Shown here piece after piece: positions 35,513 through 45,760 of a stretch of 64,000 nucleotides of DNA. This DNA is from Mayamaea pseudoterrestris (lineage: Eukaryota > Bacillariophyta > Bacillariophyceae > Sellaphorales > Sellaphoraceae): NCBI GenBank assembly GCA_027923505.1, contig BROI01000003.1, positions 1,054,001-1,118,000 on the forward strand, written 5' to 3'. The notes beneath the pieces were generated by a model, which saw nothing but the letters and a program-made list of their open reading frames with translations, did no database searches and was not told where the DNA came from. Every line of letters starts with the position of its first letter. Position 1 is the stretch's first letter. The translations under genes were made by a program, and so were the position numbers.

Positions 35513-37536
35513 ATGGCGCAGCAAAGAAACGAACAAGAGCAAAAACTGCCAGTGAATCCCATGGAACTTGCAGCAGCGACAGCAGACACAAGTAACATGA
35601 TACATCATCGCAACAGGACTCGAGCAGGAGAAAGCAGACGTAGAGTACACACTACACCAAGCACGATACAAGGCAGCATGCTTCTGACATGCATACTGAC
35701 ACTACTACTAGCATTTCGCGTCAGCGCCCAGCTCGGAGAGACAATTTGCAGCTGCTCGCCAAGCGCCTATTTGCTGAAACTGGACGTTGCGATCATGTGC
35801 AACGACGCGTCACTAACGACCAGCCCCGGCATTGACAATATTGAATGCGTCACGAATCCTTCGTTTGACGGCAATCCCAATCAACTCAACATTACCAGTG
35901 TCACCTTTTTGGAACTGGATCAAAACCTGCAGCTGCTGACGAGCAGCACCGTTACCAACGACTTGAAGAATGGCGACACCGTGGAGTTTGCCTCGTTCAC
36001 CGTCAATCCCGATCAAGCGACACTCACCAAAGTGCCGTCGACGATTGAGGTTGGCATCATGGCGCAAGATGCAGATGGAAACTCGATATTGACGAATTGG
36101 GTGGTTTCCTTCAGTAACGCGTGTGACGCGTATCCAGTCATTAGCGTCGGCGATACGATCGGATGGACCGAGTTTGTATGTAAACGAAAAAAGCATATGG
36201 CAGTAAGGTTCTATATCAATCTTGTTGTCATTCTCACACCATTCATTTTGCTTTCACAATGCAGGCCAACGTCCGTCCACCTCCAGGAAGCCTTTGTCCA
36301 TTGGCGGCAACACCGACGACGGCTCCATCCGCAGGTGCACCAACAACGTCCACCACGGCCCCCACGGGCGAGGAGCCAACTACTACTACCAGTGAACCAA
36401 CGGCATCTGTTGCGACACCGAAACCATCCACCAAGGCTCCCTCGCGGCCGCAACCGCCGACGCTTTCACCGGGCGGAAGCGTTGCACAACCTACTGGATC
36501 CGTCGCGCAACCGACTTTGCCATCCACAAAGGCGCCCACGACACTTGCCCCAGTGACTCCTTCGCCGACGCATCCACTAGTCGCCAATTGCATTGGAAGT
36601 GGAAGCAGCTTCTACAGCAAGGACAAAAACAAGGGTGCCAAAAGTAACGTCTTTTATCGCGACTGCTACTACGAACCCGACGGCAGCAAGGCCAAGATGC
36701 CAAAGGGTAGTCTCAAAGCTCCTGATCCAAAGGTTATCAAAGGCAGCAAAGGATATAGTAAAGCAATCAAGGGCGGCTCATGGTCAGTTTCTGGATCACG
36801 GTCGGGCTTGTACCGGCCCGCACCGACGCACCCTCCGACCGTTCCACCGCAAGGTGGCGGCTCAGTCGCCACGCCACTTCCAGTTGGCTCCCAGGCAGCA
36901 GCTCCCACTGCCGCCTCGCAGGCAGTTGGTTCGCAGGTTGCTGCTGCTCCAACGACGACAAGGACTGGAGCGCCATCCCCGTCCGCCATGGTGTCGGTAC
37001 CATGGGTGGATCAGCCAACAACGGATGATGCCATGGTCAGCAATACGACCGACGATACGTTTTCAAACACTCCGCCGCCAGTGACGCAGGTTGACGACGA
37101 CGATGCTTCTCCAACCGTTGCCGCTCCAACAATGCCGTCGTTGATACCGCCATCGCCACTGTCGCCGGGTGCAAGCGGCAACAACACGTTACCAGTCGGC
37201 GGCGGCCCATCAAGCAGTAGTACCGCAAACAGCACTACATCCGACACGTCCACCATTGCTGGCATTGTCATTGGCGGTGGCCTGGTCATGCTTGTCATGG
37301 GGTTTGGCGTGTGGCAAATCAAGCGGCAGCGCTCGCACGGCCTCATTCGCGACCTTGACGACGACGACTTAGACGGCAAACGCGCCGTCGACATGAGCAG
37401 CTCGGAATCCACCATGGGTCTCACGTCGTCGCAGGATCATACTAGCATTTACCACTTGGAGAGTCACGAGGTGGATGATAATGGCATGAACCATGATTTG
37501 GAACTGGATCCGCTGGCGCCGCAACAAGTTTCATAG
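35513..37536 (+). CDS. Type I membrane Cys-rich, Pro/Thr-rich protein (paralog B), unknown function
   Basis: Exons 35513-36175 and 36265-37536, with an 89-bp GT-AG intron, give 644 residues. A hydrophilic N-terminus of about 55 residues precedes a signal sequence (SMLLTCILTLLLAFRVSAQ), after which the Cys-rich domain starts with TICSCSPSAYLLKLDVAIMC. The intron falls directly after GWTEF, the same place as in paralog A. Long Pro/Thr stalks follow, separated by a short Cys-containing segment (NCIGSGSSFYS ... DCYYEPDG) and a Ser/Lys/Gly-rich stretch. Near the C-terminus is one membrane segment (AGIVIGGGLVMLVMGFGVW), a basic stop-transfer KRQRS, and an acidic cytoplasmic tail. It looks like a cell-wall-spanning or adhesion protein with its domain outside. 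Paralog A lacks the anchor, so the pair may be a soluble and a tethered version. Confidence 0.82.
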
Positions 37537-37722
37537 CGCGGCGATTTGGGAGTTTGATAGAATTAAAAATTTGTGTTGTATAGTATCAATTGTAAACAAG
37601 CTTTTGTAAGTTTATATTATCTATCACTGTTCCGTTTTGAAACGCACCATTCAATCGTCGATCCATGGTCGTCGACGAAAGTGTAGCTGCGTATTTACCA
37701 TTGCCATTATATCGTATCTTGC

Positions 37723-38802
37723 CTAAAAGATGACCCAATCATTCTCACTGCAGCCAAGCTCCTTCAGCGCCGGAATGCAGGCAAACTTGATCATTGGCGG
37801 CGGCCCGCACATGAAGACTTGCGTCTTGTTGTGTTTCGAATTGTTGTCTTTGTCAAACCAGCAATGCTCCTCGATCATGACCTTGTTGATGAATCCGACG
37901 CTATACTTCCATTTTTCGTCATCACCGACGCGATCCACCGTGTACCAGATGGAGAAGCGATTCGGAAATTTGCGCGCCAAATCGTCTAGTTCCTCCTTCA
38001 GCAACACGTCGTCGGGCGTTTGGTTGGCATATAGTAGCTTGACCTGCATGTTTTGGTTCTTGCTGGCGTGGACGGGTGACGTGAAAATGCTTTGTAAATG
38101 TGTAGAGAGAATGTGAGGCAAATTCAGCATGTGTTAAACCATGTTTGACAAGTAGACTCAAGGCGAGCAACTCTCATCTCTCGACAGCATTTATACTCAC
38201 GCATGCAGTATTTGCAGCATGGGCGTGACGCCCGTGCCACCCGCCAGCATGACGACGCTACTGCAGCGCCGCTGCTGCACCGGCTGGCCGAGCGGCTTGC
38301 ACTTGAGCTTGCCGCCATGAAGGTATTCCACATGTCCCTTGGGGCCGCGCATTTTGACAAAGTCTTTACCAATTTCCAACGAGTCCAAGTATTGGCTCAT
38401 GATTCCGCCGTTGGGAAACTTTGGCGGCAAGTTGGGATAGACTTTGACGACGAGCGAAAAGGATCCGCGCTGGTAGTCGTCCGACGTTGGCGTGTAGCTG
38501 CGCTGCACCACGGCGCCCGTTTTATGGTCAATGCACTGCAGCGACAAGTGCTTGCCAATGGCCAGGCCCAGCAAATCGGATTCGTGTGGCAGCGCAAAGG
38601 TGAATCTTCTCGTGTCGTGCGAAATTATTTTCTTGTCAATGAGCAGGACGGATATAAAGTCGTCGAGTGGAAGGATTGTTTTGATTTTAAGTGAGCGTTG
38701 CTTGATAATGATGAGGGTGGCGGCGAGCAAGATCATGGCGGCAGCTGCTCCCGCAACGAGCGGTTGCTCGGAAACGAGATTGTGAATCATTGCTGCTGTC
38801 AT
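37723..38802 (-). CDS. NADH-cytochrome b5 reductase
   Basis: Exons 38802-38201 and 38089-37723, with a 111-bp GT-AG intron, give 322 residues. The enzyme passes electrons from NADH through FAD to cytochrome b5, feeding fatty-acid desaturases, sterol enzymes and related reactions at the ER or outer mitochondrial membrane. An N-terminal membrane anchor (about residues 15-33) is followed by the FAD-binding RSYTPTS (101-107), the GGIMSQYLD block, the pyridine-nucleotide motif GGTGVTPM (188-195), LLYANQTPDD after the intron, and the C-terminal CGPPPMI. Length and motif order are standard. The gene is head to head with plastid GPAT (399 bp apart), a link to lipid synthesis, and converges on the Cys-rich paralog B (186 bp). 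The family call is firm; membrane location is inferred. Confidence 0.95.
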
Positions 38803-39201
38803 TGTATATGTATTATTGTAGAATATAGTATATATTCCGGAGCTTCTGTCTCTCTTGTCTATGAAATAATTGATGATCCGATTAGTTCACACTCGCTCGA
38901 CTCGTTCCATGGTGATCATTCGTTCGTCGCAAGGAAGAAACGTCATCGCCGTTCAGTACCGCTACGACAATCAAACACGTTTTCGTCGCATGCGTTCGTT
39001 CCGTCAATCGCCACCGCGCCATCGGAACGACCACATCGACAAGAATAAGTCGTCGCCCATTTTTCATCGTCCTTGCTTGATTCATTGCTGCAGTAGGCAA
39101 GAATAGCGTAAGAAGAGAAAGAGAGAAACTCCTCTTTACTTGGCATTGACTCTTGATTCACTTGATAGACGGCACTCGCAGCAGCACCATCAGCAATCAT
39201 C
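38803..39201. promoter_or_regulatory. Shared promoter region, cytochrome-b5 reductase / GPAT
   Basis: 399 bp between two divergent lipid-related genes. It contains AAACGTCATC (38938-38947), the same ACGTCATC octamer found in other 5' regions of this window. Confidence 0.5.
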
Positions 39202-40545
39202 ATGCAGTTTTCCTCCGCACTCTCGCTACTCTTGCTCGCACCAATGGTGCAATGCTGGGTTTCTCCGTCGACAGCAAGAGTCTATTCAATGACGACGACG
39301 ACGACTACTAGCAGCAGCAAGGCGTTGCAGGCTCCTCTCTACGCAACTCCAGTCGATCAAGCAGAGGCAGTGACAAGTCCTTCCACTGCACCATCAGCCG
39401 ATCACAGCGACAATCACTCTACAAATACAGCTGTTGCTTCTCATAAACCTCCACTCGACTCTGACTTTCAATCCGCCCTCGACGAGCTCCAAGAAACACT
39501 TACACAAGCATGTCCGCCACATTTGCAGTCCAAAATGCTGCCGCTGCTGTTGTCCTTTGCCGACGAGTACATGCGCGCCTCGCAGCAGTCCTACCGCGCT
39601 GGAACAATTGCTGCAAACCCAAAGCAGTCCATGCAGCAGTTTCTCAAGGGCGTGCAGTACGGACTAGAGTTTGGCGTGAATCCCGACACGAAATACCAGT
39701 TTGACGTTTCGCATCAAGCGCTGCGTGGTTACCCCGAAACAGAAAACGGCAATACCGTCGACTACTACGCCTTTGGCTGCGATTTTTTCCGACCAATGAT
39801 GAATCTGCAACAGAGCGTCATTTTGGGACAAGACTATCTACAGCAAGCCATGGATCAAGTGGCGGCTGGCGACAATGTCGTACTCTTTGCCAACCACCAG
39901 TCGGAAGCCGATCCCCAAGTGGTGAGCTGCTGTTTCGAAGTGGCGGGCTATGCCGATCAAGCATCGGAAATGATTTACGTGGCGGGCCACAAGGTCACGA
40001 CGGATCCACTGGCCATTCCTTTCAGCATGGGACGCAACTTATTGTGCATTCACAGCAAGAAACATATTGACGCGGATCCAGACACAAAAGCTACCAAGCA
40101 GCGACAAAATATCAAGGCAATGAACTCGCTGCTGCAATCGTTCAAGAGTGGTGGCGCATTGGTGTGGGTGGCGCCGTCGGGCGGCCGCGACCGGCGCAAC
40201 GTGGAAACCAACGAGATTCCGATTGCACCGTTTGACGGAAAAACACTCGACATTTTTCGCTTGTATGCCAACAAGTCGGGCGTCAAGACGCACTACTACA
40301 CGCTCGCCATGGTGTCCTACACACTGTGTCCGCCGCCGGATTTTGTCGAAGCAGGGGTCGGAGAGGCGCGGCAAGTACGGTTCGAGCCAGTGGGTATACA
40401 CATGGGCGCGGAACTGGAGAGTGTCGGTGGATTGGAGGGACGGCAGCAGTTTCTGCGCAGCGCCATGGAGCAGTGCGAGCGCGACTATCAAACGTTGTTG
40501 AGTGAAATAGAGGTAAAGCAGCAGCAGGAGCCAGCGGAGGCTTAA
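39202..40545 (+). CDS. Plastid glycerol-3-phosphate 1-acyltransferase (ATS1 type)
   Basis: A single exon of 447 residues. It transfers a fatty acyl group (acyl-ACP in plastids) to the sn-1 position of glycerol-3-phosphate, the first step of plastid glycerolipid synthesis. The leader is a signal peptide ending MVQC followed by WVSPSTARV, a bipartite plastid signal with W in place of F. A helical N-terminal domain (about 85-170) is typical of the soluble plant-type enzyme. Catalytic HX4D is HQSEAD (232-237); the substrate-binding WVAPSGGRDRR (322-332) and later PIAPFDGK and FEPVGIH blocks match ATS1/PlsB-like plastid enzymes. The gene is divergent from cytochrome-b5 reductase, and a short hairpin lies 52 bp after the stop. 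The call is firm. Confidence 0.93.
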   Translation: MQFSSALSLLLLAPMVQCWVSPSTARVYSMTTTTTTSSSKALQAPLYATPVDQAEAVTSPSTAPSADHSDNHSTNTAVASHKPPLDSDFQSALDELQETLTQACPPHLQSKMLPLLLSFADEYMRASQQSYRAGTIAANPKQSMQQFLKGVQYGLEFGVNPDTKYQFDVSHQALRGYPETENGNTVDYYAFGCDFFRPMMNLQQSVILGQDYLQQAMDQVAAGDNVVLFANHQSEADPQVVSCCFEVAGYADQASEMIYVAGHKVTTDPLAIPFSMGRNLLCIHSKKHIDADPDTKATKQRQNIKAMNSLLQSFKSGGALVWVAPSGGRDRRNVETNEIPIAPFDGKTLDIFRLYANKSGVKTHYYTLAMVSYTLCPPPDFVEAGVGEARQVRFEPVGIHMGAELESVGGLEGRQQFLRSAMEQCERDYQTLLSEIEVKQQQEPAEA

Positions 40546-40597
40546 ACTTAGTTGGAATGAAAAAGGAGCTGGTGCAGCTGCAGCGATTGCACCTACC

Positions 40598-40630
40598 GAT
40601 ATAAAAGCTGACGCGAACAGCTTTTATATC
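40598..40630. repeat. Perfect 13-bp inverted repeat with 7-nt loop
   Basis: GATATAAAAGCTG (40598-40610), loop ACGCGAA, then CAGCTTTTATATC (40618-40630). It lies 52 bp after the GPAT stop codon, so it is probably in the 3' UTR and would fold as a hairpin in the RNA. A role in 3' end formation or stability is possible but not shown. Confidence 0.8.
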
Positions 40631-41294
40631 AAGAACTTGTTACATATTAGGAAAAAATCGTTACAGTTAGTTGAGTGTTTCGGCAGATCGTGATCGCGGA
40701 GGGTTGTGTAACTTTCGCAAAGAGCGGCGCTTCCACTTTCGCAAGTGGCGATTCCTAGTTATGAAACATGGCACTGCTCGCACTTGAACAGCTTAAGTTG
40801 GTTTACTCAATGGTATAGGCCGCCGCTTCTTCAACGTCGAAATTTTGTACGTGGAATGCAACCTTTCCAAACATAACAATGCGCATCCTGATGCTCTCGT
40901 CGATGCGCAATGCTCATCTAGTGTCCCGCATGGGACTACCTTTCACGACAGCGTTTCCTGTCCGACCCAGTTGGTCAAATCACATCATCTGGCAATGCAT
41001 CATTGCCTCAATGACAATCAGCAAGTTTTTCTATTTGTAATGCACAAGAGGAAGAAGTCTTTTTCCGTGGCAGCAAGTCCTGCTTGCTTTCGATGGCAAT
41101 TGCTAATCTTCGCTATTAATTAAACCCGCTACGACACAAGTCAATCGTGCGAAAGATGTCACAATGACCCAGAATCTTGCCGCGAAAATGACCCTTTCGT
41201 CGATCGCCCGTTCGACCATCCTCAACTCGGATAACTTGACCATACCATACTAACCGACAGCAATAGCATCAATATACATATATACACTAACAAC
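40631..41294. other. Intergenic with a possible Gypsy RNase H scrap
   Basis: No host gene. The plus-strand stretch at about 40825-40925 reads FFNVEILYVE ... NNAHPDAL, which resembles the 'F-x-V/I-x-Y-x-P-G...NxxADALSR' end of Gypsy RNase H. If real, it is a very small and old fossil unrelated to the young Gypsy copy. The rest, up to the LMBR1-like start at 41295, shows nothing recognisable. Confidence 0.35.
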
Positions 41295-43251
41295 ATGCCC
41301 GACGTGTTGCTCATTATTTGTTGTGTCGTTGCCTTTGTCGTCTTGGCATTGGCCGGCTTGTACTTGCTGGTGTACTACTCGCACCCGGACGACAAAAACG
41401 ACGCCTACCTGCCCAAACTGACGGTCATATCTGGATTCATGCTGGCGGGAATTACAGTGTTAATGTTTCCGTTGGATGTGGCGAACAATGAGGGATATGC
41501 AGGTGTGTTTGAAATGGAATGAGAAGTTCTGCTGCAGTGTGGCTAGGAGACTTTTTCGACGAAATTCGTCGATCCATTAAAGCGTGCATTGATATCAACC
41601 ATCACGTTCATCACTAAAACTCTTCGCTACTACATTTCCAGGATGCGCCGGATACGACACCAAGTTTTGCGGCGGCATGAACATGGAAGGCATGTGGAAC
41701 GCCCTCTTTTGGATGATTCCAATGTGGGTCTTTTTGTTGATTCCCTTCATGACCTTTTACTACGAGGCGGACGACGGCATGATCATGGCTGGCACCAGCG
41801 TCAATCCGGAAGGAAAGAAGCAAAGTAAACTGTGTCAGGCGCTTTGCTACGAATTCTTTGTGGCGGCCATTGCATTGTGAGTTTTGCGCGAATGGATGCG
41901 ATTGTAGGCCGAAAAACAATGGCGTGCCAAATGTTCAATGATCCACTCACTCGCCTCGTTGCTTTACAGACTCTTCTTTGGCGTCGCATATGCTGCCATG
42001 GCCGAAACCAACATTCCCGTCCAAGAGTACCAGTCACCCTCATACAAGGACTTGAGGTCGGGTCTCGTGCAAGGCTACGGTCCGCCGGTGGTTTACACCA
42101 TTTCCCCCTACGATACAATCAACGCCACCTTTTCGAAAAGCGACTTGACGGAAATGGGATCGGCCGATGCGCACTGGCAGCAGCCACTGAAAAGTACTGG
42201 ATATAAAATGACACTAACTGTTGGTGTATCAACCTTTTACGGCGGACTCATGGCGTGGGTTGGATGGTTCCTCTTTTGTCTGTTTGGCGGCATTGGCTTG
42301 GCGGCACTGCCACTGGATCTCATCTTGACGTACCAGCATCGACCGAAACACATGGACGCCCAGGAGTTTGCCGAGGCGCAGCAGTCGCTGCGCGTGCGCG
42401 TCAACGAGCTCGTGGAAGTGGGCGAGTTGCTGAAGATCAAGCGCGAGGAGCGGGCGCAGGCTGGTTTGACGGGTGGTCCGCTCGGGCGGTTCAGTTTGGA
42501 CGGCGACAAGCGCAAGGCCATTCGCGAGGACCAGCAGTCCGTGACTGAGTTCAAGCAAGCCGTATATCTCATGGAGGAGGACGTTCAAGATTTCAAGGAT
42601 GCGACAAGCAACTATGACAATTACAATCCACTCACGCCATATATTGCGCTTCTGCTGGGTTGCGTCTCAACAGTTATCAGCTTCTTTTGGTTTTTACACA
42701 TTTGCATATACGTCTTCCCTACTCCGCCGCTTCGACCATTTCTGAATGCCTACTTTAAGTGGTTTGACTCTTGGTTTCCCCTCTTTGGCGTCCTCAGTGT
42801 TGCGGTCTTTACAAGCTACCTGCTCGTGGCAGCACTCAAGGGCTGCTTTAAGTTTGGCATTCGCTTCATGTTCTTTCAGATTCATCCCATGAAACCCGGC
42901 AAAACCTACATGTCATCCTTCATGTTCAACATTGGCTTGCTGCTGCTATGCGCCTTGCCCGTCGTTCAGTTTTGCCAGCAAGCCTTTGCCGGCTACGCGG
43001 CCAATTCAAACATTCGCCAAATGTTTGGCACGCAAATACAAAATCTGAAATTCTTTGGCTGGTGGTGGCGGTCAAAAGTCTTTATCTATCTGTTTTTAAT
43101 CTTTTTCATACTGGCAACAATGTACTTGTGCTGCAAGCCAAAGGACAAGAGCGCCGATGCGAGGCTACTGCGAGATCGACTGCGCGAGCGCTCGCCGGGA
43201 GGTGCTGCTGCTTCTGGAAGTCTCAAAGCGGAGGATGGTGAATTGACTTAG
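41295..43251 (+). CDS. LMBR1-like multipass membrane protein
   Basis: Three exons, 41295-41502, 41642-41876 and 41970-43251 (introns of 139 and 93 bp, GT-AG), give 574 residues. The protein has about nine hydrophobic segments: two early (residues about 5-30 and 40-60, the latter with FPLDVAN, as in the family's P-L-D-V motif), one in exon 2 (ALFWMIPMWVFLLIPFMTFYYE), one across the exon 2-3 junction, a pair after TGYKMTLTV (GLMAWVGWFLFCLFGG), and four in the C-terminal half. A long cytoplasmic loop, rich in charged residues, lies between, containing a KIKREERAQ basic stretch. LMBR1 and LMBD1 proteins are membrane receptors or lysosomal transport factors; the algal members have no assigned role. 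The family call rests on the PLDV motif, topology and length. Confidence 0.82.
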
Positions 43252-43647
43252 AGTTATTTTGTATTTATCTAAGTCGTTCAAAAGTTGTAGAGGATGGCAC
43301 AATAGGAATAGCGAAATAAATGCTGCACGTTCTTGTGTTCGGGCTCATAGTTCTTCACGCGCAACACATATACCCCTTGCTGGCTCCATCCTCCGTCCAG
43401 CTTACACATTCGAACTCTCTTGCAACTCAGACGATAATTTGGCTTCGGCTCCAAAGCATTTTTCGGTCAGACAACACGCTGTTTCTAGGAGCCGGCAGCA
43501 GGACCGTTAAGCTTTTGCCAAGTGCCCATTGTGGTTCACTCGTGGCTGCTACCTCAATCAAAAGGTGCAACAATGTGTCTCTAATCATACTGTAATTTAT
43601 ATACTGTCTTTGTCTTTTGTCGTTTGTGTTGCACATTTTCAACACGT
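43252..43647. other. Convergent 3' intergenic region, no gene seen
   Basis: About 396 bp between the stops of the LMBR1-like gene and the carbonic anhydrase. Only short chance frames occur; both 3' UTRs and polyadenylation sites should lie here. Confidence 0.5.
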
Positions 43648-45525
43648 CTAAAATCCATCCGTCACAAAATTGTATGGCTGTTCGTAAAACCGAGACGTTT
43701 CATTCTTATTGTCGCACCAAAGGTTGTCCTCCACCCACAAGCTTTTCCACCGGGTGCACTCACAAAAGGTCATGAAGTGATTCTCTTCGGTCATCATGAG
43801 CGGCCGCGAAACATTGACGCGATTCTCATTGCCCTCGTACGTTGCCGCGGCGGTATCCGGCTTGCAGGCCTTGAAAGGATCGTCGGAAGGAGCAATGCGG
43901 TCCTTCAAGAGCCGATGCATCTCATCAATCTGACGTTCCGACACGCGAATGGGGTCCTTCATGACGCGCCAGTGGTTGGTGTTGGCGCGGTTGTCACCTG
44001 GAGAAAATGAACGTGCGTGTTGTGTGAGCAAGGATTGGCCTTAAGGATTGGCCTTGAAAAAAAATAATGAGGCAGGGATGTTGCAACGTGTCGTACCTGG
44101 TGTGAACTTTCCGAAGCATGGAGGAATGGTTTGCGTGCTGTAATAGTGCGATGGAGATAAATGCATGAGTCAAGCCGTTAGCCGTCAGTCACTTGCGATA
44201 TTACAAATCGAATGATCAATCGTCATTTTCGTCAACGTACCCACTGTATCTATAGTAATATTCCGTCTTGACTCCAAGCAAACCAAAGTAGTTGTGCCAC
44301 GGCCCAATGTGCTCATAGTCCATCAAGTGACGTCCATGCGCATTCTCTTCCTCCTGCCTGTACACGTCGGCAATAAACTCTTCCCAGTCAAAGTCGACTG
44401 GCTCCTCGAAATCGTCTTCAATGTGCATGACGAATGGTTCCATTTCCGTCGGATTCTGCAACATCCGCTTGCTTTCGCGCTGCAACACATCCTGCGCACT
44501 CTGCGCCTTGCGCAAGTGGCGCGTATTACCACCACCACCACCAGAGTTTCCATCATGTCCCCGATTATTGTAAAAGCATCCAGGATAGTACGACTGCACA
44601 CTGGGCAATCCACACTGCTCACGCGTCGCATCCTCCGCCTTGCGCCACTGGCAAATGACCTTGTTGAGCACGTCGTAGTCGGGTGCGTCGTCGTAGGCTT
44701 GCAGGAAAATGGTCACTGCCGCCATTTGGTTGGAAACGCCAGCCTCCGCGGCACTGGCCGAGTAAAAGTGAAAGAGCTGCATCTCCGCATCGTAGCGTCG
44801 GCCTTCCTGCGTGTGCTCCGATGGGACCTGTGTGTGTAGTGTGTAGTATAGTGACAAAGTTCGAAAATTGTGAGAAAAAGAGGTGCGACAAGAGGTGCGC
44901 ATGCAATCCACCCAAGCAATCCGCCTCAACATACCTTGAAATTGGTATGATCCAAGTGCCACCAATGCGAAAAGCCTTTGGAAAAGTCAATGCGACCAAA
45001 CTGATGCCCGCGCTCATCCTCGCAGGCCAGACGCCACGTATTATTGAACGGCTCGATCGGCTGCGTAATTTTGAGCGCGTGTCGCTCAATCGAAAAGGCA
45101 TTTAGCCTCACTAGTTCGTCGAACGTGCATGAGCTGTCATAATAGCGCATCAAATGAGTGTCCACGCAATTATTGTGCCATTCGGATGCATTAATAGCTC
45201 GGTTCCGCTCGAGGTTGATGGGAGACTGTCGCGAGTTTGATCCGCAGTTGCCGCTTCCGTCGGCAGGGCACCATTCGCACGCGTTTTCATCCAACTTCCA
45301 GTCGATCGACGGCAGAAACTTGTCAGGCCAGCCGGAACATGTCTCCAAGTCAGTGCATTCCACTTGATCCCAGTCTTGAGGAGAGTAAATGTTGTTACTG
45401 GAGGAGGAAGAAGCATCCGATCGGTAGGTGAACTGGTCCGCGTCGCTGAAATTTGCCTTGAGTAAAACTACTGCAAACAACACTAGAACTGGTTGTAAGT
45501 TAGACAAAGGATTCATTGTTACCAT
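43648..45525 (-). CDS. Secreted alpha-type carbonic anhydrase (algal form)
   Basis: Four exons: 45525-44935, 44827-44241, 44137-44097 (41 nt) and 43997-43648, with GT-AG introns of 107, 103 and 99 bp; 522 residues. A signal peptide (MVTMNPLSNLQPVLVLFAVV...) opens the protein; the start could also be 45516. Alpha-CA landmarks: SRQSPINL (about 98-105), SHWWHLDH (186-193), PSEHTQEGRRYDAEMQLFHFY (in two blocks, about 199-219), and RYSG-TQTIPPC across the microexon, then NHWRVMKDPIRVSERQ. Known role: rapid CO2/bicarbonate interconversion for carbon concentration. Compared with animal enzymes, the position of the third zinc histidine (H in ELHLVH) is Gln here, and the first two His lie in HWWHLDH with different spacing. 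A long acidic and Gly-rich insert separates core and C-terminal parts. Paired TGACGT sites lie 166-192 bp upstream. Confidence 0.87.
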
Positions 45526-45760
45526 GGTGCTTGTCTTGTGTGCCAACAAGCGACCCGATGAAGAAATAATGAATGCGTGTCGTGGGATCTCTCTCATCTT
45601 CCGCGTGCGCAAATTACGTGAGCAAAATTTTGTGTTGCCCGGCCGGCTCGCTGTCACGCTGTTTTCAACGGATAGTTTATTCGGCGATGATGACGTAATG
45701 ATACGACATGATGACGTTTTAGAAATGTCCTGCCAAAATTGCATTCGATTTTGCTCCTCC
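45526..45760 (-). promoter_or_regulatory. Carbonic anhydrase promoter with paired TGACGT (CRE-like) sites
   Basis: GATGACGT occurs at 45689-45696 and 45710-45717, 21 bp apart (two helical turns), about 165-190 bp before the start codon. The second lies in a 17-bp block (45704-45720) that matches, with one mismatch, two copies before the ABC1 kinase gene. TGACGT-type CO2/cAMP-responsive elements are known from the promoter of a Phaeodactylum carbonic anhydrase. Function here is inferred. Confidence 0.6.
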
